DNA of 64,000 nucleotides from a virus, in the IMG/VR virus record IMGVR_UViG_3300035145_004174, positions 1 to 64,000 of that record; one strand, given 5' to 3'. Each line of letters starts with the position of its first letter. Position 1 is the first letter of the stretch. The notes under the pieces are model-generated. The model was given only the letters and a program-made list of their open reading frames with translations. It was not told where the DNA came from and made no database searches. Of this stretch, positions 50,937 to 59,024 are shown piece by piece. The translations under genes were made by a program, and so were the position numbers.

Positions 50937-53012
50937 ATGAGAACATTAGAATTCCCAGAAAGCGAAAAAAATGTAGATAGAACTGAAAAATTGACAGTTC
51001 AAAAAAGACTGAGTGATGATATAGGCAAATTTGATTACTCTCCCTATCCTATAACAATAGGGTTGGATGGCGATGAAATTGATGAAGCAGCATTCGCCTT
51101 ACTTACAGAAGAACAGAGAAAGCAAGCTATATATTTAACTATGGCAGTAAATTATGCTAGAAAAAAATTAAATATAGATGACTTGGAAGATCAAAGAAAA
51201 AACGCTAATACCACAATATATGTACTTGGTGGAAATCCTTCAGACTCTAGCTTTACTTGGACCAAGTATGAAACCAACCACTATGGGGATAAATTAGGAG
51301 ATGGACAAGTTATTACTGCCGATGCAACCAATCCATTGGAATTTACGGTTGGTAAAAGGTATGTTTTTGAGGTTTCAGCGACAGAAGAGCTAGGTTTTTA
51401 TCTAGATCCTAATGACAAAGCTGGTTCAGAGTTCTGGGATTCAGAAGTCCTTACTGATAGTGATGGTCAATTTGACGAGCCAGAAATGAGAGAAAATTTA
51501 CCCGCAGGATGGGAGCAAATAGTTTTTGAGCCTAATGAACTTACTCCTAATTTATATATTTGGTCACAGGCTAATTCTAATAAAGATGTTGCTATAAATA
51601 TATTTTTGCCTATAGACGAAGGTGATGATACTATCAAGCATACTCCTAGCGAATTTAACTTATTAAGTAAAGAGGCTGTTGGTTTCGAGCTAGATGAAAC
51701 GGTTGATCTTGATGCACTTGATGACACTAATGATCCAACAGGGCTATTAAGATATTTTGCGACAATAAAGAATGATCTTCCTTATTTCCCATTAGTTACC
51801 GATAATGGAGATGGTAGTTTTGACATGGATGTTGATATTACAAATTTCATAACTGCCGTTGAAAAAGGAGAAATTTTACTTGATTATGAAGACTGGATCG
51901 ATCCAATAGGCAATAATTGTTTTGCTAAAGTTATGGAGCGTCCCGCTGGAGATACACTCGCTTATATTTTTGGTTCTAACCACTTGCCGTTTACCGATGG
52001 CATGAGTGCTGAAACTATTGCTGCGATCACTAAAGCTAGAGATGATTATTTTCTTGAATTAAAAAAAGGACGTCTTCCAATGAGTGGATATTTTAATCCT
52101 GTAAGGAGGAAGATGAACCCTGATGACGCTGATAGTCTTCCCATTATTCCAGAACAATCTCTTGCCTCTAGAGCCCCCAGCCATTCATTTTTTGAATTAT
52201 CTAATTGGGGAGAGGAATATGTTGGAGTTGAAGGTGTTTATTTTGATGACATTTTTAGCTTATTAAATATTAAAGATCTGGGCTATGGGATTTCTGACGA
52301 TGGATCTGGCGGACAAAACTTAATGCTTGCTAATCAAAGATCTAGAAGTTGCAGGGTTGTTGGCGATAATGGAATGATGGTAGATGTGGCTGAATACTTT
52401 TTTCACCATGCTACTCAACCAAGAGGTGGTCTTTATTTTGGTGAGTTTGTTGTTGCTCCTCCTAGGAGTTATATTCCTATTAGGTATAAAGCTGTACCAA
52501 GACTTGATCTTTTTTGTTTTGGCGATATTGCATCTAATTTAACTCTAGACTCTCAGTGGTCAAATGATTCATCTTGGACTCAACTTGCAAAACTTGGAGA
52601 AATTGGATGTAATGTAAATTTAAGATACAGAATATATCATGATTTACTGCAAATTAATCCTGATTTTGAACTTTCTGATTTAGATAGCGTCATAAATTTA
52701 ATTGAAATTAATTCTGATACTTTTAGTACTTCTAAATCTTTTGATTCTGCAACCAGTTCTCATAATTTTGGATTCAGAATGAAAGACGGAAAAACTGTTC
52801 GTCCTCTTTTCAAAAAAGGCGGCTCTAGTGTCTCAGTGCCTCAATACAAAGAGGCCATCTTAAATTACCAAGACGAGGTTAGAACATATTGGATTCTTGA
52901 TGCTGTAATAGATAAACCCGTATTAAAAATTCCATATTTAAAAAAATATGTTATTTCTCCAAATGGAATAAGCTCAGACGAATCAGCTTCATCCATTACT
53001 TTTGTAGTATAA
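50937..53012 (+). CDS. Large virion-like protein, copper motif lost (paralog B)
   Basis: 691 residues. Paralog of the protein at 47790: FDYSPYPITIGLDGDEIDEA, TMAVNYARKKLNI, YFNPVRRK, ELSNWGEEY, LLNIKDLGYGISDDGSGG, QPRGGLYFGE and PRLDLFCFGD line up one by one. The inserted beta domain is present but ends LYIWSQANSNKDVAINI, so the Cys, His and Met of paralog A are absent. It probably occupies a related position in the particle, for instance in a heteromeric tail or baseplate ring. Confidence 0.68.
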   Translation: MRTLEFPESEKNVDRTEKLTVQKRLSDDIGKFDYSPYPITIGLDGDEIDEAAFALLTEEQRKQAIYLTMAVNYARKKLNIDDLEDQRKNANTTIYVLGGNPSDSSFTWTKYETNHYGDKLGDGQVITADATNPLEFTVGKRYVFEVSATEELGFYLDPNDKAGSEFWDSEVLTDSDGQFDEPEMRENLPAGWEQIVFEPNELTPNLYIWSQANSNKDVAINIFLPIDEGDDTIKHTPSEFNLLSKEAVGFELDETVDLDALDDTNDPTGLLRYFATIKNDLPYFPLVTDNGDGSFDMDVDITNFITAVEKGEILLDYEDWIDPIGNNCFAKVMERPAGDTLAYIFGSNHLPFTDGMSAETIAAITKARDDYFLELKKGRLPMSGYFNPVRRKMNPDDADSLPIIPEQSLASRAPSHSFFELSNWGEEYVGVEGVYFDDIFSLLNIKDLGYGISDDGSGGQNLMLANQRSRSCRVVGDNGMMVDVAEYFFHHATQPRGGLYFGEFVVAPPRSYIPIRYKAVPRLDLFCFGDIASNLTLDSQWSNDSSWTQLAKLGEIGCNVNLRYRIYHDLLQINPDFELSDLDSVINLIEINSDTFSTSKSFDSATSSHNFGFRMKDGKTVRPLFKKGGSSVSVPQYKEAILNYQDEVRTYWILDAVIDKPVLKIPYLKKYVISPNGISSDESASSITFVV

Positions 53013-53029
53013 TATATTATTTAACTTGA

Positions 53030-53046
53030 CAAAGCTAAAAGCTTTG
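53030..53046 (+). terminator. Hairpin after virion-like block
   Basis: CAAAGCT-AAA-AGCTTTG is a perfect 7-bp stem 18 bases after the stop of the large virion-like gene, followed by a pyrimidine-rich stretch (CCTTGATCTTTCCTTTCTTTT). It is a plausible terminator, though the tail is not a pure T-run. A TTGACA overlaps its left arm but has no partner -10. The rest of the 143-base gap shows nothing recognisable. Confidence 0.5.
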
Positions 53047-53155
53047 CCTTGATCTTTCCTTTCTTTTAGTTAGGATTATTTCGTGAAACAAAATTTTTTT
53101 TTTGAAAGCTTTTGTAAAAAGTTCGAATACTGATAAGCCACCTTTAAATTAGAAC

Positions 53156-54052
53156 ATGGACACGATTGTAACTATAGCAATATGCACGAGTAATAATTAT
53201 AATACCTGCGCGCGTCTATTAAATAGTCTTTTTGTACAGGATTTCAATGGTTTTAATGTTATCATACAAGATAACACTCCAGCGCATCAAAAAGATACAG
53301 GCTTCATTAAAAAACTTATAAAAGATAAACTAAATTATAAGTATATTTATAAAAATTATGGAAACTCTTGTAGTTCTAGAAATTTATGCATCAAAAAATG
53401 CAAAACTAAATACATACATTTTCTTGACGACGATGTCATTTGCCCAAAAAATTTCTGCAAAAATTTATCATCTTTTCTGTATGAATTTTCGCCTTCCGCC
53501 GTGGGTAGCAAAGTAATCCCTGACTGGAATGGCCTTCAGAGGCCAGAATGGATGTCTATTTACTGTTTGTCTTTAATGTCAATGATTGACCATGGCTCAG
53601 AGGTAATAAAGGTCGACAACAAGACAAGAAGCCCTCTTATAATAGGAGCTAGTATTTGCTTTTTAACTTCTGCTCTCAAAAAGTTTGGCGGTTTTACCGA
53701 ATCGCTAGGCAGAAATAGTTGGAACGAATCTTTAATAAGTAATGATGAAACTCAAGTTATCTCAAAAATGCTTGATTCAAACTTAGATGTTTATTATGCC
53801 CCTAATTTTCCAGTCTACCATTTGGTTCACGAGGATAGGCTAAAAAAAAGTTGGATAATAAAAAGGTCTGCTTGGCAAGCGGTTTCAGATATCATTTCTA
53901 ATGACACATCTTTTTACGAAAGTTTTAAAAAAAAATCTTTTATAGAGTCTTGTTATATATCTATTTTTACTGGCAGGCTTTCAAATATAGAAGAGCTTTC
54001 TAGAAAAGTTAGAATTTTGACATACTTCCTTCTATCTGGTATTATAAAATAA
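53156..54052 (+). CDS. GT2 family glycosyltransferase
   Basis: 298 residues. VTIAICTSNNYNTCARLLNS opens the GT-A fold; VIIQDN and SSRNLCIKKCKTKYIHFLDDDVICP contain the nucleotide-binding and metal residues (DDD). GGFTESLGRNSWNESLISND is the later acceptor-side segment with ND-E. It is a complete single-domain enzyme. It begins a two-gene glycan unit after the structural block. Confidence 0.84.
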   Translation: MDTIVTIAICTSNNYNTCARLLNSLFVQDFNGFNVIIQDNTPAHQKDTGFIKKLIKDKLNYKYIYKNYGNSCSSRNLCIKKCKTKYIHFLDDDVICPKNFCKNLSSFLYEFSPSAVGSKVIPDWNGLQRPEWMSIYCLSLMSMIDHGSEVIKVDNKTRSPLIIGASICFLTSALKKFGGFTESLGRNSWNESLISNDETQVISKMLDSNLDVYYAPNFPVYHLVHEDRLKKSWIIKRSAWQAVSDIISNDTSFYESFKKKSFIESCYISIFTGRLSNIEELSRKVRILTYFLLSGIIK

Positions 54053-54054
54053 CT

Positions 54055-54966
54055 ATGAAAAAAAATATAATCTTATGCTTTCGTCACCAAGCGTTTTTTA
54101 ATGGTAAAATTGACTCAACTTTTTACGGTATTGGAGATATAATGAAATCATTTTTATCAGCCTACTTGTTTTGCAAGCAAAATAATTTTAATTTTTTTGT
54201 TAATTTTGACGGACATTGCCTTAAATCTTTTTTAAATTTTAAAAAAAATGATTTTAGGTTACATTTTAAAAACAAAAAAATTCCTAAAAATGTTCCCTTT
54301 ATTAAAGGCTCTGATTTTTTTGGTTATATTGAAGATTATGCGGGCAACGATGTCTTTTTAACAACTGATGGTAATAATTTATTTAATTTTCACTACGAGG
54401 ATGAAGTTTTGCATGATTTTGAGGAGACTTTCTTTTCTAGCCCTAAAATAAAAAGCATTTATGAATCTAATTTTTCAGGTTGCAAAAAAGTTTTTCATGC
54501 TAGATTGGGCGATGGGAATATGGTTTCAGATAATTTTTTGAATGATTTTTATTTAAGAGATTTTAAACATCAATATTCTTCTGCCGATTGGTATAATTCT
54601 ATAAGCTTTGACGATCTATACCCTTTTATTTTAAAGAACTTCAAAGTAGAAATAAGTTCTTGCGACTATATCTCATCTGACCATCTTTCCTTCAAGAAGT
54701 TAGTTTCTTCTAATTTTGATATTAAATTCACAGATTCTGAACCAGTTCATCTCGGCATAAAAACTCCATCTAAAAATTTGATAAGTACATTATGCGATTT
54801 ATATTCAATCTTCTATTCCGATGGGGGTGTTTCAATATCACAATATCCTTTCTCAGAAAGACCTTCGGGGTTTGTTTATTGGATAGATAAAGTATTTTTA
54901 AAAGATTATAAATATTATGCTGTAGATTGGCTTTACAAAGGTATAAAACCAATTAATTCCTTTTAG
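54055..54966 (+). CDS. Putative HxRxGD-type glycosyltransferase (fucosyltransferase-like)
   Basis: 303 residues. The N-terminus STFYGIGDIMKSFLSAYLFC has the glycine loop found in GT11/GT23-type GT-B enzymes, and KKVFHARLGDG at about 142-152 corresponds to the H-x-R-x-G/T-D donor-binding motif of alpha-fucosyltransferases. CDYISSDHLSFKKLV then gives the 'SD...K' segment. With GDP-fucose made by the gmd/fcl pair, a fucosyltransferase is reasonable, but similarity is weak. It ends tail-to-tail with the minus-strand operon, overlapping 14 bases. Confidence 0.6.
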   Translation: MKKNIILCFRHQAFFNGKIDSTFYGIGDIMKSFLSAYLFCKQNNFNFFVNFDGHCLKSFLNFKKNDFRLHFKNKKIPKNVPFIKGSDFFGYIEDYAGNDVFLTTDGNNLFNFHYEDEVLHDFEETFFSSPKIKSIYESNFSGCKKVFHARLGDGNMVSDNFLNDFYLRDFKHQYSSADWYNSISFDDLYPFILKNFKVEISSCDYISSDHLSFKKLVSSNFDIKFTDSEPVHLGIKTPSKNLISTLCDLYSIFYSDGGVSISQYPFSERPSGFVYWIDKVFLKDYKYYAVDWLYKGIKPINSF

Positions 54967-55930
54967 TTTTTTTTCTTGTTAGATGTCCCTTTATAGACCT
55001 TACTGATTTAAGCGGGACCTTTGTTGTTTTAGCTACATCTATACAAGAAGCTCCTTTTTTTAACATTCTGGTAGCTTTTTTTACATCTCTAGGTTTTTTG
55101 ATTAACCAAGATAATTTATTTTTTATTATACAGCTTGCCACCTGCTTGGTCTCAAATTTATTAGAAAACAACCTTCGATTTATTTCTTTCGGTGAAAATG
55201 TATTTGGGTTTAAATATAATGTTTTTTTTATTAATTCTTTATCTTCTTTTTTTATGAATATGTGAGATTTTTCAAAAAAATTTTTAATTGCAATTTTTCC
55301 TTGGCTTACTTTGTCGTAGGATTCGTCTTTTAATGTAGCTCCGTTGAAATAAGACCTCACATTAGCTTTAATATCTGAAAAGTATTGCGATATTCTTTGA
55401 TGCGTCAACCCCATCTGTTTAGCTACTTCTTCTCTGGTTAAGCCTTTTTCTAACAACTCAAATACTTTTTTCTCTTTTGAGTTAAGTATTGATGAATATT
55501 CTTTTATTATTTTTAGTAGAGATTCATGTTTATCTTTTTTATCAAATTCAAAATCGTCATCAATCCCCGTTGTGTTAATTATGTTTTCGTAAACACTAAT
55601 CATTTCTCCATCCTCATTGTAAACAGAACCATCAACTCTTCTTTTTACATATGATTTATTTGATTTTATTTGATGAGACCATTTTATCAAATTTCTTGCA
55701 TGCACAAATGCAGATATTTTAAAATTATTTTGATTAAATTCTCTTTCTCTTTTATTATATTCTATAATTGAATCTCTTTTTTTTATTAAATCCATATTTA
55801 TTTCGCTCACTAACTCTTCGTGAGTCATTATATGGTTCTTGTATCTATATTTTCCGATTATTTTAGCTAGGTCTTCTTGGAATAGTTCGAGCCAAGAATT
55901 ATAATTTTCAATATCTTTTTTTGTAACCAT
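54953..55930 (-). CDS. Sigma-70-like factor with extra C-terminal helix-turn-helix
   Basis: 325 residues. Residues ~25-95 (HEELVSEINMDLIKKRDSII, ISAFVHARNLIKWSHQI) resemble sigma region 2. Residues ~145-190 form a region-4-type HTH: LNSKEKKVFELLEKGLTREE then VAKQMGLTHQRISQYFSDIK. A further helix-turn-helix near the C-terminus (KGASCIDVAKTTKVPLKSVR) is followed by a basic tail. The first two-thirds are paralogous to the protein at 56950. It is probably a phage transcription specificity factor; the last gene of the minus-strand operon, starting in a TAATG overlap with the frame at 55930-56160. Confidence 0.75.
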   Translation of the reverse strand: MVTKKDIENYNSWLELFQEDLAKIIGKYRYKNHIMTHEELVSEINMDLIKKRDSIIEYNKREREFNQNNFKISAFVHARNLIKWSHQIKSNKSYVKRRVDGSVYNEDGEMISVYENIINTTGIDDDFEFDKKDKHESLLKIIKEYSSILNSKEKKVFELLEKGLTREEVAKQMGLTHQRISQYFSDIKANVRSYFNGATLKDESYDKVSQGKIAIKNFFEKSHIFIKKEDKELIKKTLYLNPNTFSPKEINRRLFSNKFETKQVASCIIKNKLSWLIKKPRDVKKATRMLKKGASCIDVAKTTKVPLKSVRSIKGHLTRKKTKRN

Positions 55931-56160
55931 TATTTATTAAATGGAGTTTTAAATGGGCTAGGGTACTCCTTCTCCCAATTAATTTCTTGTTTGCTTTGTT
56001 GCATATATTTTTTTAATAAAGATTTTTTTATTTTTAAATAATCTGCCGCTTTAGATCTAACATTATTACAGTTATTTAAAGCATGTTTTATTATAGGTAT
56101 CCAATGTTTTAATTTTTCTTCTCTTTTTCTTGTTTTAGCTTTTTTTAAATTTTTATTTTT
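55930..56160 (-). CDS. -1 frame extension of the FDQYW/Fis-type protein (second HTH)
   Basis: After the stop of the gene at 56145-56963 an open frame continues in the -1 phase for 76 codons and ends in TAATG, sharing one base with the sigma-like start. It has no start codon near its head; its product runs into a Fis-type helix-turn-helix (IIKHALNNCNNVRSKAADYL, then KIKKSLLKKYM) and INWEKEYPSPF. These align with the HTH and NWWNENFPY-type segment at the end of the upstream frame, so it is a second copy of that domain. The two frames meet at a run of ten A (minus strand) at 56156-56165, giving a fused protein of ~344 residues by -1 slippage. Confidence 0.65.
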   Translation of the reverse strand, partial: KNKNLKKAKTRKREEKLKHWIPIIKHALNNCNNVRSKAADYLKIKKSLLKKYMQQSKQEINWEKEYPSPFKTPFNK

Positions 56161-56963
56161 TTTTTCTCTTGTTCTTCTGTCAAACAGAAAGGTTTTATTC
56201 CTTGCTCTGCCCTCTTTTTCATAACTTTTTTTTGAATTTCAGACCTTTGCTCTTTAGAGATTTTAGGTAAAACTCTTTCGTAAGGAAAGTTTTCATTCCA
56301 CCAGCTCAAGGGGTGGATTCTTTTCATTACCTTGTATAACTGAGTTCTTCCCATGTTTAAAGATAATGAAGCAGCCTTTCTGTTGTTTTTAGAAATTTCT
56401 AAAGCTTCTATTATTCTTTTTTCGGTTCGGAGCATTTCTTCTTTGTCCCAATCTATCCATTTTGCCCCATTCCATTTTTTTCCAATTCTTTTTTCTATAG
56501 CTAAATGCTTTCCTTTTCTGTGTATAGTTGAATAGTTGTTTGGCCCACTCTTAAACCCTATTGTTTCCAAGTGTTCGTAGTTTGTTTTGTTGAACCTGTT
56601 AGAGTAACCTTTTGGTCTTTGGGTTTCGTATTTAAATAAAAAATCATTTTCATTTGGGTATGCACATTTCTTAATTTGATCCCAATCCTCTAAGTCTAAC
56701 CTTCTTGATATCCCTTCTCCTATTAATCTTTTATAATCTTTATGAAGCATAAAACCTTGCAAGGATTTAATCTTCACACCACCTTCAAGCAATTTACTCT
56801 TAAGGATATTTTTGGCTAAATCATAAGATTTAGATTTTATAAATGTTTTATAATCTTTTTCTGATTTATCTCGGTATATTTCTGTATAAGATATTATCCA
56901 ATATTGATCAAAATTAAAAACAGTATTCCTAAATTGTTTTTGACAATATTTACCTTTTTTCAT
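56145..56963 (-). CDS. 'FDQYW' domain protein with Fis-type HTH
   Basis: 272 residues in frame 0. The N-terminal ~105 residues (FNFDQYWIISYTEIY, DWDQIKKCAYPNENDFLFKY) are paralogous to the whole protein at 57615. A middle region with YEHLETIGFKSGPNNYSTIH follows, then a Fis-like HTH (EKRIIEALEISKNNRKAASL and NMGRTQLYKVMKRIHP). The start at 56963 is preferred to one 24 bases upstream because both paralogs then have exactly 21 residues before the FDQYW tryptophan. It overlaps the preceding sigma-like gene by 14 bases. Probably a DNA-binding regulator; see the frameshift extension. Confidence 0.7.
   Translation of the reverse strand: MKKGKYCQKQFRNTVFNFDQYWIISYTEIYRDKSEKDYKTFIKSKSYDLAKNILKSKLLEGGVKIKSLQGFMLHKDYKRLIGEGISRRLDLEDWDQIKKCAYPNENDFLFKYETQRPKGYSNRFNKTNYEHLETIGFKSGPNNYSTIHRKGKHLAIEKRIGKKWNGAKWIDWDKEEMLRTEKRIIEALEISKNNRKAASLSLNMGRTQLYKVMKRIHPLSWWNENFPYERVLPKISKEQRSEIQKKVMKKRAEQGIKPFCLTEEQEKKKIKI
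56156..56165 (-). other. A10 slippery run (minus strand)
   Basis: Ten consecutive A residues follow GAG in the sense strand, near codon 266 of the frame-0 gene. Frame 0 reads AAA AAA AAA ATA AAA ATT TAA; slipping back one base enters the 76-codon extension. Runs of this length promote ribosomal or polymerase slippage and are also error-prone in sequencing. Confidence 0.6.
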
Positions 56964-57615
56964 TTGAAAATAACTCTTCCATTGCATTATTTCCTATAGA
57001 TATATTCTCCCAAGATTCGTCTTGAAGATAATCATCTTTTACTCTGCATCTTAATTTGTCTTCTAATCTAATTATGTTAAAGCTTACAGCTTGATGGGTA
57101 ACTCCTAAAATTTCAGATATTTCCACCTGTTTATACCCCTCTAAAATTAGGTCTATTAATTGAATTTCATTTTTAGTTAAGAATTCTGAGTAATTTTTAA
57201 TTAATTTTAAAAAATATTCATGTTTAGAGTTTTTATCAAAATCGAAATCTGATTCTATACCTTTTGTATGTTCTAAAGATTCGAATGTACTTACTTGCCC
57301 TCTATAGGTTTTTATTGAATAATCATCTCTGTTTGTGTAAAACTTTTCTTGTTTTTTTCTGCATTGATACCATCCAATTGCATTTTTTATGTAACAACAA
57401 ACTTGAAATCTAAAAGATTCGAAATTGAACTCATCAAAAAAATCATTCCTGAAGTTTATTATTGCATCTTTCTTTTTTATTAGGGCTAAATTTAAATCGC
57501 TAGCAATCTCTTCTACCGACATTAAGTGATTGTGCCTTCTTTTAGAAGCTATCAAACTTAAAATATCATTTTGAAATTCTGATAAGTACTTGTAAAATTT
57601 ATCTTCTTGGGTCAT
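56950..57615 (-). CDS. Sigma-70-like factor, shorter paralog
   Basis: 221 residues, paralogous to the first two-thirds of the protein at 54953: SVEEIASDLNLALIKKKDAI, CYIKNAIGWYQC, FDFDKNSKHEYFLKLIKNYS. The C-terminal region-4-like HTH is NEIQLIDLILEGYKQVEISE then ILGVTHQAVSFNIIRLEDKL. It lacks the third domain of its paralog. It starts in a TAATG overlap with the FDQYW gene at 57615, so each sigma-like gene is paired with an FDQYW gene. Probably a transcription factor that binds RNA polymerase or DNA. Confidence 0.72.
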   Translation of the reverse strand: MTQEDKFYKYLSEFQNDILSLIASKRRHNHLMSVEEIASDLNLALIKKKDAIINFRNDFFDEFNFESFRFQVCCYIKNAIGWYQCRKKQEKFYTNRDDYSIKTYRGQVSTFESLEHTKGIESDFDFDKNSKHEYFLKLIKNYSEFLTKNEIQLIDLILEGYKQVEISEILGVTHQAVSFNIIRLEDKLRCRVKDDYLQDESWENISIGNNAMEELFSNEKR

Positions 57616-58010
57616 TATGCTTTAATTTTTTCCTCCATATTGTTTTCTTGTTCTTGCTTTACTGTTCCTATGCAATATTTGAATAAATAATCATTTTGAT
57701 TAGGAAATGAACATTCCCTAATGTGCTGCCAATCTTTTATTGATAGTGGCAATTTGTGTCTGTTCAAATAGTTTTTATAGAACATATGAAAATTTTTGAA
57801 TTTAAAATCTTTAAATGAGTTTTGCTCTTTTAATTTTTCTTTCAACACGAAGGTTGCAAACTCAAGCGATCTAGCTTTTATTACTGAAATAAACTCAAAA
57901 ACTTCTCCACTTAGAGATGTTAGTGTGTAATTTATTTTCCAATATTGGTCGTAACCAAATTTCTTTTTTCTATACTTTTCTTGAATATTTTTTTTAGTCT
58001 TCATCTTCAA
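57615..58010 (-). CDS. 'FDQYW' domain protein, short paralog
   Basis: 131 residues. FGYDQYWKINYTLTSLSGEV, ARSLEFATFVLKEKL and DWQHIRECSFPNQNDYLFKY align with the N-terminal part of the protein at 56145; the HTH region of that protein is absent. I do not know this domain from any family. It overlaps the upstream membrane protein gene by 17 bases (less if the start is the second ATG at 58004, which matches the paralog). Possibly a partner of the sigma-like factor encoded next. Confidence 0.68.
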   Translation of the reverse strand: MKMKTKKNIQEKYRKKKFGYDQYWKINYTLTSLSGEVFEFISVIKARSLEFATFVLKEKLKEQNSFKDFKFKNFHMFYKNYLNRHKLPLSIKDWQHIRECSFPNQNDYLFKYCIGTVKQEQENNMEEKIKA

Positions 58011-58239
58011 CCTTTCTATCTACTTTTTCTTTAAAGCATGGATTATTCTCGTATTCACCTACAGATCTTCCGATATTGAAGGAAAATCTGTCAATAAATA
58101 TTATTACTCCAAATAATATATATAATGCATAATTTGTCAAATCTAAATTTAACAACAATAACCCTATTACTATTACATATGGTAAATACTTATTTAATAA
58201 GTAGTCTATTACCGCCCAATTACTTTCTTTAATCTTCAT
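57994..58239 (-). CDS. Small two-helix membrane protein next to ECF sigma gene
   Basis: 81 residues with two hydrophobic stretches (about 19-29 YVIVIGLLLLN and 34-49 YALYILFGVIIFI) and a charged, acidic C-terminus (KVDRKVEDED). It overlaps the end of the ECF sigma gene by 11 bases, the arrangement usual for an anti-sigma factor, though it lacks any recognisable anti-sigma domain. Alternatives are a superinfection-exclusion or other small membrane protein. Confidence 0.65.
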   Translation of the reverse strand: MKIKESNWAVIDYLLNKYLPYVIVIGLLLLNLDLTNYALYILFGVIIFIDRFSFNIGRSVGEYENNPCFKEKVDRKVEDED

Positions 58240-58801
58240 AATTTCCGTATACTTCGTATTTATTCATTTTTCTTTTTGCGCACTTTGTTAAGTTACTTCT
58301 GATCCTAAACATTGTGCCTGAGACAGCTCCAATGCTTCTTCCTGTTATTTTTGAAATTTCTTTCATGCTTTTTTCTTGCTTGAACCATAAATTAGCTATC
58401 AAGCTCATATGATCTGGCAAGTCTCTATAGCATGAATTTAAAATTTTACTTTCTAGTTTTATGTCATTTTCATTTATTTCCTGTGCTTCATCCATTATAG
58501 TTTCTACCATTTCACTGTTAAATGATAACCTATTTCTTTTTGATTTTGTTAAAAATCCCATTATTTGAAACCTAGCTATAGCGAAAACCCAATTCTTGAA
58601 CTCGCCTTTTGAGGGGTCGTAGCAATCTTGTCTTTTGAATGAGATCATATTTGTTTCTTGGAGTACATCCATAGCATCCGCTTTATTCGGTATTATTGAT
58701 AATATAAAACCAAGTAGCCTTGGTTGTAGTATTTTTAACTCGCTCTCAAAACAAAATTGTTTTGAATTCTGCTTTGTAATTTTCTTTTTTGCTTTAAACA
58801 T
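58229..58801 (-). CDS. ECF-type sigma factor, Rhodopirellula/Verrucomicrobium-like
   Basis: 190 residues. Region 2: LQPRLLGFILSIIPNKADAM, DVLQETNMISFK, FKNWVFAIARFQIMGFLTKS. Region 4: ISKITGRSIGAVSGTMFRIR followed by SNLTKCAKR. The phrases D-V-L-Q-E-T, A-I-A-R-F-x-I and the R-I-R-x-x-L-x-x-C ending match the ECF family described from Rhodopirellula and Verrucomicrobium. It would direct host RNA polymerase to phage promoters. It overlaps the small gene upstream by 8 bases and a membrane protein gene downstream by 11. Confidence 0.86.
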   Translation of the reverse strand: MFKAKKKITKQNSKQFCFESELKILQPRLLGFILSIIPNKADAMDVLQETNMISFKRQDCYDPSKGEFKNWVFAIARFQIMGFLTKSKRNRLSFNSEMVETIMDEAQEINENDIKLESKILNSCYRDLPDHMSLIANLWFKQEKSMKEISKITGRSIGAVSGTMFRIRSNLTKCAKRKMNKYEVYGNYED

Positions 58802-59024
58802 CCTGCATCTCCCATTTCTCAGAATACGGATTATACTTTTCTACCGAAATGGTTTGTACCGTGATCTTGTTTGAATCTAACATTGCATCATGAAACTTTA
58901 TAGCTTCTTCAGCGTTATGGGCCATATAATAATGATAATTGTTCATCGCAATATGTTCGGACGATGCATTGTATTTAACTCTGAATTCAAATAATTTATC
59001 AAATTTATATTTTTTCTTCTTCAT
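58794..59024 (-). CDS. Small protein of unknown function
   Basis: 76 residues beginning MKKKKYKFDKLFEFRVKYNA; the ATG at 59024 has GAGG five bases upstream and gives the shorter overlap with the previous gene, so it is preferred to an ATG 33 bases earlier. The segment YHYYMAHNAEEAIKFHDAML resembles part of the small protein at 536-853. No known motif. Confidence 0.6.
   Translation of the reverse strand: MKKKKYKFDKLFEFRVKYNASSEHIAMNNYHYYMAHNAEEAIKFHDAMLDSNKITVQTISVEKYNPYSEKWEMQDV

Noticed and set aside
53026-53031. Perfect TTGACA -35 box
   Set aside because: No -10 element at 16-19 bases; it overlaps the left arm of a hairpin, which explains the sequence better.
54953-54966. Overlap of convergent genes as a sign of a wrong stop
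   Set aside because: Both reading frames are well supported up to their stops; 14-base tail-to-tail overlaps occur in compact phage genomes.
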